DNA of 64,000 nucleotides from Christensenellaceae bacterium (GTDB lineage: Bacteria > Bacillota > Clostridia > Christensenellales > Borkfalkiaceae): assembly GCA_948890655.1 (NCBI GenBank), contig CAQTYU010000002.1, positions 1-64,000 on the forward strand, in the 5' to 3' direction. Below the pieces are notes generated by a model. That model worked only from the letters and a program-made list of their open reading frames with translations, was not told the origin of the DNA and did not search any database. Positions 18,210-24,984 of the stretch are shown here, piece after piece; positions within the stretch are counted from its first letter, which is position 1; each line of letters starts with the position of its first letter. Both the position numbers and the translations under genes were made by a program.

Positions 18210-19091
18210 TTATGCTTTAATAATCTCCTGCAAGCGTTTTAAGAAAATTTCGGCGCATTTAGGAAACACCTGATACTTTTTCCACGCTATATCAAGGTGC
18301 GATTCCAGCTTCGGATAAAGCGGCTTGAAACAAAGCTTGCTGTCGCCGTCGGTTCGTATAATTTTATCAAGACAAACGGCGTAACCGACGCCTTCTTCAA
18401 CGAGAAGGGACATATTATAAAGCAGGTTTCCCGTTGCAACTATATCAAAATCTTCCGAGCTCTTTTTGAACCATTCACTTACGATATTTTTGCCTATTGA
18501 CTGCCTTGAACTGATAAGCGGTTTATCCCATAAATCTTCGGGCGCTATAAATTCCTTTTCGGCAAGCGGACTGTCTTTTCTCATAAGCACACCCCAAGTA
18601 TCGGTGAGGGGTAAGCGCAGATAGTTGTATTTGCTCACGTCGAACGGCTCGATGAATATCCCGAAATCTATAAGTCCCTTGTCAAGCCTTTCGGAAATAG
18701 TTGCGCTGTCGCCGCTGAAAAGGTGGTACTTCACTTTGGGATATTCCCTTTGAACGTCGTGCGCCGCTTTCGCTATAAGCCCCATAACATAACTTTCGCC
18801 GCCGCCTATATAGATATCGCCGCCGATATCGGTTATAGGCGTTTTCAGCTCGGCTTCCGTCTGATTGTACAGCTCTAAAATTTCTTCCGCGCGCCTTCTG
18901 AGCAATTGCCCTGCTTCGGTAAGCATAATTTTTCTTGTGCCGCGAATGAATAGCTTTTGCCCGATTTCTTTTTCAAGATTTTGCATTTGTCGGGATAAGT
19001 TCGGTTGAGTTACGTACAGCGCTTCAGCCGCTTTGGAAATACTTTCTTCCCGTGCAACCGCTAAAAAATATTTTAATTCTCTTAATTCCAT
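18210..19091 (-). CDS. LysR-family transcriptional regulator
   Basis: A 293-residue LysR regulator starting MELRELKYFLAVARE, with the winged helix in residues 1-60 (SKAAEALYVTQPNLSRQMQNLE) and a LysR-type substrate-binding domain (about 90-290). It is transcribed away from an acetyltransferase/flavin reductase/hydrolase group with a 128-base shared control region, the usual layout of a LysR regulator and its target. The inducer is not predictable. Confidence 0.92.
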   Translation of the reverse strand: MELRELKYFLAVAREESISKAAEALYVTQPNLSRQMQNLEKEIGQKLFIRGTRKIMLTEAGQLLRRRAEEILELYNQTEAELKTPITDIGGDIYIGGGESYVMGLIAKAAHDVQREYPKVKYHLFSGDSATISERLDKGLIDFGIFIEPFDVSKYNYLRLPLTDTWGVLMRKDSPLAEKEFIAPEDLWDKPLISSRQSIGKNIVSEWFKKSSEDFDIVATGNLLYNMSLLVEEGVGYAVCLDKIIRTDGDSKLCFKPLYPKLESHLDIAWKKYQVFPKCAEIFLKRLQEIIKA

Positions 19092-19107
19092 AATACACCT
19101 TTTATAA

Positions 19108-19136
19108 ATTTTAACACTTTAATGTATGCTCGTCAA
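19108..19136 (-). promoter_or_regulatory. LysR gene promoter
   Basis: TTGACG (19136-19131), 17-base spacer, TAAAAT (19113-19108) on the minus strand. Confidence 0.6.
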
Positions 19137-19164
19137 TTATGGGTTGACTATAAAATATAAGTAT

Positions 19165-19193
19165 TTGACATATAGCTTTGCAAAAAATAAAAT
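19165..19193 (+). promoter_or_regulatory. Promoter of the acetyltransferase group
   Basis: TTGACA (19165-19170), 17-base spacer, TAAAAT (19188-19193). It faces away from the LysR promoter, 28 bases apart, so one LysR tetramer between them could control both. Confidence 0.62.
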
Positions 19194-19219
19194 ATGAGTA
19201 TAGCGGGAAGGAGGCAATT

Positions 19220-19789
19220 ATGAATACGGAAGAATTCAAAGCCGAAATGAAGAAGCGGACGTATATCGTCGCGGATTCCGAAATGCACTCGCATATGCAC
19301 GAAATGGCAAAGCGTGCAAGGGAAATAACCGTTCAAATGAACAATTCGTTTCGCTCGCCCAAAGAACTACGGAAGCTGTTTTCGGAACTTATCGGCAAAG
19401 AAGTCGACAAAAGTTTCGGGCTGTTTCCGCCTTTCAGCGCCGATTACGGACAAAATATTACGGTAGGCAAAAACGTTTTTATAAACTCGGGTTGCTGTTT
19501 TCAGGACCAGGGTGGTATAGAAATCGGGGATAACGTGCTTATCGGTCAACAGGTTGTAATAGCCACCATAAACCACGACCTTCGCCCTGATAAGCTCAAA
19601 AATATGCTTCCCGCCTCTGTAAAAATAGGAAACGACGTATGGATAGGTGCGCACGCAACGATACTTCCGGGCGTAACGATAGGTAGGGGTGCAGTGATAG
19701 CCGCAGGCGCAGTCATAACAAAAGACGTACCAGAAAACGCAGTCGTTGGCGGGGTTCCCGCAAAAGTGATAAAACAAATAGAGGTGTAA
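19220..19789 (+). CDS. Sugar O-acetyltransferase, maltose/galactoside (LacA/Maa) type
   Basis: A 189-residue acetyl-CoA-dependent transferase with the left-handed beta-helix (hexapeptide repeat) fold. The N-terminal Mac domain is present (about 1-55, [20 protein letters not shown]) and the repeats run from about residue 70 to the end, including the catalytic His region (ATINHDLRP) and the closing motif [19 protein letters not shown] sets the ATG at 19220; an upstream in-frame start has no ribosome site. It likely acetylates a sugar or glycoside, perhaps in detoxification. First gene after the LysR-controlled promoter. Confidence 0.9.
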   Translation: MNTEEFKAEMKKRTYIVADSEMHSHMHEMAKRAREITVQMNNSFRSPKELRKLFSELIGKEVDKSFGLFPPFSADYGQNITVGKNVFINSGCCFQDQGGIEIGDNVLIGQQVVIATINHDLRPDKLKNMLPASVKIGNDVWIGAHATILPGVTIGRGAVIAAGAVITKDVPENAVVGGVPAKVIKQIEV

Positions 19790-19791
19790 AA

Positions 19792-20190
19792 TTGAAAGTA
19801 TTGCTTTTTAACGGTAGTCCGAGGGAAAACGGCTGTACTTTTACCGCTCTTTCGGAGATTGCAAGCGCACTCAATAAGCGCGGAAAGAACTTCGCGCATA
19901 AGCCCGTTGCCGTTATTGCGTCCGCAAGGCGCGCAGGCACGACGGCAACGCTGGATACCGTTTCCAAATACCTTGGTATAGTGCAAATGCCCGTTATATC
20001 TTCTACTTATTGGAATATGGTTCATGGCAACACTCCCGAAGAAACAAAGCAAGATTTAGAGGGTATGCAGATTATGAAAAATATCGCGCTGAATATGGCT
20101 TGGATTTTAAGATGTATAGAAGTAGGTAGGCAGTCGGGAATTACCGCCCCGAATGCGGAAAAAACAGTTTGGACTAATTTTATCAGATAA
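19792..20190 (+). pseudogene. NADPH-dependent FMN reductase / flavodoxin-like protein with an internal in-frame deletion
   Basis: The N-terminus (MKVLLFNGSPRENGCTFTAL) and the C-terminal half (SARRAGTTATLD, QMPVISSTYWNMVHGNTPEE, ending TNFIR) match NADPH-dependent FMN reductase-like proteins of about 200-215 residues. Here the product is only 132 residues: the sequence jumps at about residue 32 from the first helix to the FxxKP segment near the middle. The family's cysteine-containing loop and the SPVYY flavin loop, roughly 80 residues, are missing. The frame is preserved. Start is TTG with GAGGTG 5 bases upstream. Without the flavin loop it is probably inactive, so I call it a decayed gene; an assembly collapse is the other explanation. 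Confidence 0.7.
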
Positions 20191-20216
20191 AAGAGGAGTT
20201 AATCATAGAAGAAAAA

Positions 20217-21176
20217 TTGAATTTAACAAATGAATGGGATAAGGTTTTCCCGAAAAGTGAAAAGGTCAATCACGAAAAAATTACTTTTCATAACCGCTAT
20301 GGAATTACGCTTGCGGCGGACTTGTATATCCCCAAATGTGCAAACGGCAAACTTTCCGCCATTGCGGTTTGTGGTCCGTTCGGTGCAGTTAAAGAACAGG
20401 CTGCGGGGTTATACGCCCAGACAATGGCAGAGCGCGGTTTTTTGACAATTGCTTTCGACCCGTCGTTTACAGGTGAAAGCGGCGGTCAGCCCAGATACGT
20501 TGCTTCACCCGATATAAATACCGAAGATTTTTGCGCGGCGGTAGATTATCTTTCCTGCCGTGCCGACGTTGACCCTGAAAAAATAGGAATTATAGGTATC
20601 TGCGGTTGGGGCGGTATGGCAATCAACGCGGCGGCGGTCGATACGCGAATTAAAGCTACGGTTGCTTCGACTATGTACGATATGACCAGGGTAAACGCAA
20701 AAGGTTATTTTGACGAATCGGACAGTGAGCAAGCCCGCTACGAAACGAAAAAAGCGCTGAACAATCAACGTATTACGGATTATAAAAACGGCAACTACGA
20801 GTTGGGCGGCGGAGTAGTGGACCCGCTTCCTGCCGACGCGTCGTTCTTTGTTAAGGACTATTACGATTATTATAAGACTGCCCGCGGCTATCATAAGCGT
20901 TCGCTGAACTCCAACGGCGGCTGGAATAAGACTTCCGCACTTTCGTTTATTAATATGCCGATACTGGCTTACAGCCACGAGATACGTAGCGCCGTGCTAT
21001 TAATTCACGGTGAAAAGGCACACTCCTGCTATTTCAGTAAAGACGCGTTTAAGAATTTAAAGGGAGAAAATAAAGAGTTGTTTTTAATTCCCGACGCTGT
21101 TCATACCGATTTGTACGACAAAACGGATATAATTCCTTTCGATAATATAGAGGAATTTTTTAATAAAGCGTTATAA
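20217..21176 (+). CDS. Alpha/beta hydrolase (dienelactone hydrolase-like)
   Basis: A 319-residue alpha/beta hydrolase. The region GIIGICGWGGMAINAAA (about 123-139) occupies the nucleophile elbow but reads GICGWGG, so the nucleophile would be Cys; this occurs in dienelactone hydrolase-like members. LLIHGEKAHSCYF and the late His (DAVHTDL) complete the fold. The start is uncertain: the good ribosome site AAGAGGAG (20191-20198) sits 6 bases before an ATA codon at 20205, in frame, whereas the first conventional start is TTG at 20217, 18 bases from that site. It is the third gene of the LysR-linked group. Substrate unknown. Confidence 0.8.
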   Translation: MNLTNEWDKVFPKSEKVNHEKITFHNRYGITLAADLYIPKCANGKLSAIAVCGPFGAVKEQAAGLYAQTMAERGFLTIAFDPSFTGESGGQPRYVASPDINTEDFCAAVDYLSCRADVDPEKIGIIGICGWGGMAINAAAVDTRIKATVASTMYDMTRVNAKGYFDESDSEQARYETKKALNNQRITDYKNGNYELGGGVVDPLPADASFFVKDYYDYYKTARGYHKRSLNSNGGWNKTSALSFINMPILAYSHEIRSAVLLIHGEKAHSCYFSKDAFKNLKGENKELFLIPDAVHTDLYDKTDIIPFDNIEEFFNKAL

Positions 21177-21180
21177 AGAA

Positions 21181-21221
21181 AAACCGAAGCCGAACACTTA
21201 TAGTGTTCGGCTTCGGTTTTT
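21181..21221 (+). terminator. Terminator of the LysR-linked group
   Basis: An 18-bp stem (21181-21198 with 21202-21219) and a 3-base loop, followed by T's. Confidence 0.92.
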
Positions 21222-21223
21222 AA

Positions 21224-21298
21224 TGGTACTCCCGCTGGGAATCGAACCCGGAACGGCCCCTTAGGAGGGGGCTGTTATATCCATTTAACTACGGAAGC
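21224..21298 (-). tRNA. tRNA-Arg (CCT)
   Basis: Read on the minus strand: acceptor GCTTCCG pairs with CGGGAGT (two wobbles), D stem GTTA/TAAC, anticodon stem GCCCC/GGGGC with loop CTCCTAA, giving anticodon CCT (AGG codons). The variable loop has 4 bases and CCA is encoded. The T stem contains one C-A mismatch (position 50-64). Confidence 0.93.
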
Positions 21299-21340
21299 GT
21301 ATTGCTTTCGCCATGTAAGTGGCTAAGCAATTAAAAATAA

Positions 21341-21365
21341 AAGCGAGCGTCTGGTGCGCTCGCTT
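21341..21365 (-). terminator. Terminator of rpsT
   Basis: A 9-bp stem (21341-21349 with 21357-21365). On the minus strand it is followed by a T-rich run. It lies 10 bases after the rpsT stop. Confidence 0.88.
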
Positions 21366-21375
21366 AAAATTCTTT

Positions 21376-21639
21376 TTACGCCATTGCGTTGAGTTTTTTC
21401 GCAAGACCTGACTTTTTGTTGGCTGCCGTGTTCTTTTTAAGAATGCCCTTCGATACCGCGCTGTCGATTACAGAGCAGGTGTGGGGGAACTGAGCCGCCG
21501 CCGCTTTCTTGTCGCCGCCGTCAACCAAAGCAAGGAACTTTTTAATCTCGGTCTTAACTTCGGATTTTACCGATTTGTTTCTTGCGGTCTTTTTCGCGGT
21601 TACGAGAACGCGCTTTTTAGCAGATTTTATGTTAGGCAT
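21376..21639 (-). CDS. rpsT: 30S ribosomal protein S20
   Basis: S20 binds 16S rRNA and helps assemble the small subunit. The 87-residue basic protein starts MPNIKSAKKRVLVTAKK, the typical S20 opening, and ends in an Ala/Lys-rich helix. The ATG at 21639 is preceded by AAAGGAG; an upstream in-frame extension is rejected. It is a single-gene transcript with its own promoter and terminator. Confidence 0.97.
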   Translation of the reverse strand: MPNIKSAKKRVLVTAKKTARNKSVKSEVKTEIKKFLALVDGGDKKAAAAQFPHTCSVIDSAVSKGILKKNTAANKKSGLAKKLNAMA

Positions 21640-21680
21640 TTCATATCTCCTTTGGATACTTTTAACGTTAATACCCCGTA

Positions 21681-21709
21681 ATTTTATCATAAAAAAATAC
21701 TGTTGTAAA
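21681..21709 (-). promoter_or_regulatory. rpsT promoter
   Basis: On the minus strand: TTTACA (21709-21704), 17-base spacer, TAAAAT (21686-21681). Confidence 0.7.
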
Positions 21710-21777
21710 CTATTTTTTATTGGCTTTTTGCAATTTTTTTAATATATTTTGCGTTTGCAAAATATTTATATATACTG

Positions 21778-22530
21778 ATGGAAGTATCTTCGGATTCACC
21801 GCAAAAAGTGTGCTTTTTTGACAGCGGAATCGGCGGCTTGACGTTGCTTTACGAGTGTGCTAAACGGCTCCCTCAAACAAAACTTTACTATTTTGCGGAC
21901 AATAAAAACGTGCCCTATGGAAATTTACCGCAAGACGAATTAAAAAAGAAAGTCGAACGAATTTTTTCGGGAATTTCCGCTTTAAAGCCCGCCGCCGCGG
22001 TCGTTGCCTGCAACACCGTTACGGCACGCTGTATTAAGTCTTTGCGTGCAGATTATTCTTTCCCGATTGTCGGTATTCAGCCCGCCGTAAAAGAGGCAGT
22101 GAAAACGGGCGGAAAGTGCGTTGTTTTCGCAACCCCGGCAACAGCGACAAGCTCAAGCTTAAAAAAGCTGATTGACGCGTATGGCAACGCGCAGACCGAA
22201 GTGGTCGCCTGTCCCAAATTTGCGGCATTCGTCGAGCGGAATATCTTCAATCTCGACGAAGAAGAGCTCATTAATCTCCTCCCTGACGTAACGGCAGACG
22301 CAGTAGTTCTGGGTTGCACTCACTATATATATGTAAAAAAAACCGTCGAAAAAAAATACTCGTGCCCCGTCTTTACCGGACTGGAGGGCACTGCAAACCG
22401 ACTTGTGCGCATTTTAGGCGCTACGGCAGGGGGGGTGCAATCGCCTAACACACAAAACGTGACTTTTGTTGGCGGTGACGAAGAAAAAAACAGACGAGTA
22501 TTTTTTGAAGTTCTGTGCGGTCTGAAATAG
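21778..22530 (+). CDS. murI: Glutamate racemase
   Basis: MurI makes D-glutamate for peptidoglycan. The 250-residue protein has FDSGIGG (14-20), the first catalytic Cys in VVACNT (Cys78) and the second in VLGCTHY (Cys180). Length is slightly short but the fold is complete. No ribosome site is visible before the ATG at 21778; a -10-like TATACT (21771-21776) is almost adjacent, so the true start could be GTG 21808 or the mRNA could be nearly leaderless. It lies just upstream of mraZ and supplies the same wall pathway. Confidence 0.93.
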   Translation: MEVSSDSPQKVCFFDSGIGGLTLLYECAKRLPQTKLYYFADNKNVPYGNLPQDELKKKVERIFSGISALKPAAAVVACNTVTARCIKSLRADYSFPIVGIQPAVKEAVKTGGKCVVFATPATATSSSLKKLIDAYGNAQTEVVACPKFAAFVERNIFNLDEEELINLLPDVTADAVVLGCTHYIYVKKTVEKKYSCPVFTGLEGTANRLVRILGATAGGVQSPNTQNVTFVGGDEEKNRRVFFEVLCGLK

Positions 22531-22546
22531 GCCTTGCGGAAATATT

Positions 22547-22571
22547 TCCCACTTTTTCCCAAAAAATTCCT
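22547..22571. promoter_or_regulatory. Candidate MraZ box (10-bp-spaced repeats)
   Basis: TCCCA occurs at 22547-22551 and 22557-22561, with a degenerate third copy TTCCT at 22567-22571, all with a 10-bp period. On the opposite strand this reads TGGGA repeats, the form bound by MraZ. The block ends 9 bases before the -35 of mraZ. Confidence 0.55.
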
Positions 22572-22580
22572 AAAAAAGGG

Positions 22581-22609
22581 TTGACAATGGACGAGTTGGG
22601 TGATATAGT
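22581..22609 (+). promoter_or_regulatory. mraZ / dcw promoter
   Basis: TTGACA (22581-22586), 17-base spacer, TATAGT (22604-22609), about 30 bases before mraZ. Confidence 0.75.
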
Positions 22610-22639
22610 GTTTACATAAACCTACAAAAGGGCAATTCT

Positions 22640-23068
22640 ATGTTTTACTTGACCGGTGAATACGCTCACCAAATGGACACGAAAAACAGAATACGCATCC
22701 CCAACAAACTCAAGGGGGACGAAAAGGGTTTGTACTTCTCGAAAGGTACGAACAATTGCCTTTTTGTGTACTACGAAGAGGGCTTCAAAGAGCTTATCGC
22801 TCAGGTAGAAGAGAAGAGCAAGATGGGCGACGAAGCCGGTCAGAAAGCTTTAAGGGTTTTCGCGAAGTCGTTCAATTATGTTGAGGGCGACGCGCAGGGG
22901 AGAATGATACTTCCCCAAAAGCTTAAAGATTTCGCCAAAATTGATAAGGACGTGATAATCTGCGGTGCGGGTTCGCGTATCGAAATTTGGGCGAAAGAAG
23001 TTTACGACAAGTACTTCGAGAACGAGGACGAGAATTTCGACGACTTGTTCAAAAAGTTGGATATATAA
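22640..23068 (+). CDS. mraZ: Transcriptional regulator MraZ
   Basis: MraZ is the AbrB-fold regulator that heads dcw clusters and represses them by binding TGGG repeats. The 142-residue protein has the two repeated AbrB-like units (MFYLTGEYAHQMDTKNRIRIP at the start, and NYVEGDAQGRMILP about residues 75-88). The ribosome site is AAAGGG. Its stop is directly followed by rsmH. Candidate operator repeats lie upstream at 22547-22571. Confidence 0.95.
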   Translation: MFYLTGEYAHQMDTKNRIRIPNKLKGDEKGLYFSKGTNNCLFVYYEEGFKELIAQVEEKSKMGDEAGQKALRVFAKSFNYVEGDAQGRMILPQKLKDFAKIDKDVIICGAGSRIEIWAKEVYDKYFENEDENFDDLFKKLDI

Positions 23069-24007
23069 ATGAAAGAGTTTTCTCATATACCCGTTATGCT
23101 CGAAGAGTGTATGCAGTATCTTGACGTGAAAGACGGCGGTGTATACTACGACGGCACGGTTGGCGGGGCGGGGCATTCGTATGAAATTTTAAGACGGAAC
23201 CCGACGGGAAGACTTGTTGCAACCGACCTGGACGACGATGCAATATTGGCGGCAGACGGAAGGTTGTCGGTCTTTAAAGGCAGATACGAAATTTATAAAT
23301 CCGACTATAAAGATTTTGAAAAGGTTTTCGAAGAAGCGGGCGTAAAAAGCCTTGACGGGGCTTTGCTTGATTTCGGGGTTTCCAGCTTCCAGCTCGACAC
23401 GGAGGAGCGTGGGTTTTCTTATATGAAACCCAACGCGCCGCTGGATATGAGAATGGACAGGGGTCAACCGCTTACGGCGGAAATAATTTTAAACGAGTAC
23501 CCGCAAAACGAAATTTTCAAAATTCTGAAAGATTACGGTGAGGAAAAATTTGCGTCTTTGATTGCCGCTAACGTATGTAAGGCGCGGGAGAAAAAGCGCT
23601 TGACGACCTGCGGCGAACTCGTTGAAATAATCGAAAACAGTATCCCTAAAAAATTTCAGCAGAACGGACCTGCGGCACGGAAGAGCTTTCAGGCTATAAG
23701 AATTGCCGTAAACGGAGAACTTAAAGGGCTTTACGATTGCGTAGTATCGCTTACGCGCAGGCTCAAAAAGGGCGGAAGAATAGTAATTCTGACTTTCCAT
23801 TCCCTTGAGGACAGAATTGTAAAGCAAGCGTTCAGGTATCTTGAAACGGACTGTATCTGCGACAAGAACTTACCCGTCTGCGTATGCGGAAAGGTTAAAG
23901 AGGTGGAAGTTCTCACCAAAAAACCTGTGGTTGCAGACGTAAAGGAAATGATGATTAACTCCCGCTCCAAGTGTGCCAAACTTAGGGCGGCGGAAAAAAT
24001 AGTTTAG
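23069..24007 (+). CDS. rsmH: 16S rRNA (cytosine(1402)-N4)-methyltransferase
   Basis: RsmH (MraW) methylates C1402 in the 16S rRNA decoding centre. The 312-residue protein has the family opening HIPVMLEECMQYLDVKDGGVYYDGTVG, the AdoMet site around DGTVGGAGHS (about 28-37), and the C-terminal FHSLEDRIVK motif. It follows mraZ with no gap, the standard dcw order. Confidence 0.96.
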   Translation: MKEFSHIPVMLEECMQYLDVKDGGVYYDGTVGGAGHSYEILRRNPTGRLVATDLDDDAILAADGRLSVFKGRYEIYKSDYKDFEKVFEEAGVKSLDGALLDFGVSSFQLDTEERGFSYMKPNAPLDMRMDRGQPLTAEIILNEYPQNEIFKILKDYGEEKFASLIAANVCKAREKKRLTTCGELVEIIENSIPKKFQQNGPAARKSFQAIRIAVNGELKGLYDCVVSLTRRLKKGGRIVILTFHSLEDRIVKQAFRYLETDCICDKNLPVCVCGKVKEVEVLTKKPVVADVKEMMINSRSKCAKLRAAEKIV

Positions 24008-24028
24008 AATGCGATAAGGAGAAGAACA

Positions 24029-24736
24029 ATGGCAGTCGCGGTTTTGGAAAGGAACGTACAAACCTTAGAGAAAGTTGAAAACGAAAGAAAAGTCAATAAT
24101 AGCGGTTTTAATTCCCAAGTTTCCGCAGACGAACAGCACAACGCCCGTATCAGCGAGATTTATTCCAGGCTTATCGGTACAAGCTCGAATGTGGACGAAG
24201 TGTTGGGGCGGTCGCAGCAGGAAGAGGTTGCGCACGAAGCTTCTCACAGAGAGTTATTTGCTAAACCTTATCTTGTGGAAAACGCAAGGGCAGACGCGGC
24301 TATTTTTCGTGCCGATAGCCCCGTTAACCGCAGGGTAATCGATATGCAACCCCAGGTTGCAAGCGAGGATACCGAGGAAGAGAGCGAGGACCTGCGTCCC
24401 ACTTCCACGACTATCCAGTATAAAACTTACGGTGTCAAAAAGACTGTTGAAGAGGGTAAAATAGAGAACGCCGACGCGGAAAAGCGTGCGGGTTTATCTA
24501 AAAAAGAGAAAATTGTAATTGCGGCGGTTGTTGCAATTATAGTTGCGATGTTTGTCTTGATTATCGTTAACTCGGCAATCATTTCGGGCATTAACGCAGA
24601 CTTGGGCTCTCTTCAAACGTCTTTGACAACGGTTAAAGCTTCCTATGCGGGCGTTAGCGACGAAGTCAACGATATGTTGAAGAACGCGGTTGAAAACGCA
24701 AGTGAATTTGCAACTTCAATCGGTATGACAAAGTAG
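24029..24736 (+). CDS. FtsL-like single-pass division protein with a long cytoplasmic tail
   Basis: The 235-residue protein sits in the ftsL position between rsmH and ftsI. It has a charged, probably disordered N-terminal region of about 160 residues, one transmembrane helix (about 162-185), and a short extracellular segment with heptad-like spacing (INADLGSLQTSLTTVKASYAGVSDEVNDM, shown only in part here: LGSLQTSLTTVKASY). FtsL proteins form a coiled coil with DivIC and FtsQ/DivIB. The normal FtsL is 100-120 residues with a tail of 20-50 residues, so this one is unusual. Identity rests on position and topology, not sequence similarity. AAGGAG precedes the ATG. Confidence 0.6.
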   Translation: MAVAVLERNVQTLEKVENERKVNNSGFNSQVSADEQHNARISEIYSRLIGTSSNVDEVLGRSQQEEVAHEASHRELFAKPYLVENARADAAIFRADSPVNRRVIDMQPQVASEDTEEESEDLRPTSTTIQYKTYGVKKTVEEGKIENADAEKRAGLSKKEKIVIAAVVAIIVAMFVLIIVNSAIISGINADLGSLQTSLTTVKASYAGVSDEVNDMLKNAVENASEFATSIGMTK

Positions 24737-24741
24737 TTTAT

Positions 24742-24920
24742 TTCAAGCATATATGGGGACGAAACCTTGATTTCTCAAAACAGCCCGGTAGTGCTGTTTT
24801 GCAAGGTTGAGATGAGTGAGCACATATGCTGTGCGAACGGTGACCGAAGCGGCTGTTTCCTTACTGCCGCTGAGACTGTAAGATAAAGCGTAAGAGCTCT
24901 TAATTCAAGCATATATGGGG
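24742..24920 (+). ncRNA. Structured element bounded by 17-bp direct repeats, between ftsL-like and ftsI
   Basis: TTCAAGCATATATGGGG occurs at 24742-24758 and again at 24904-24920. Between the copies are three well-formed stems: AACCTTG with CAAGGTT (24763-24769 with 24802-24808) enclosing AAAACAGC with GCTGTTTT (24777-24784 with 24793-24800); GCACA with TGTGC (24820-24834); and AGCGGC with GCCGCT (24848-24853 with 24866-24871). There is no open reading frame of note and no poly-T tract. It may be a cis-acting RNA, an independent RNA, or a small insertion with target duplication; no known family was recognised. Confidence 0.45.
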
Positions 24921-24984
24921 GTCTAAGGAAATTTTTAAGTTTAATAGAAAAGGTTTTTCATTAACTGTATTACAAAAGAGGTTA

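Noticed and set aside
24759..24840. Hammerhead-like fragments (CGAAACC, GATGAG, GTGCGAAC) in the dcw element.
   Set aside because: The CUGANGA core and a correctly placed cleavage triplet are missing.
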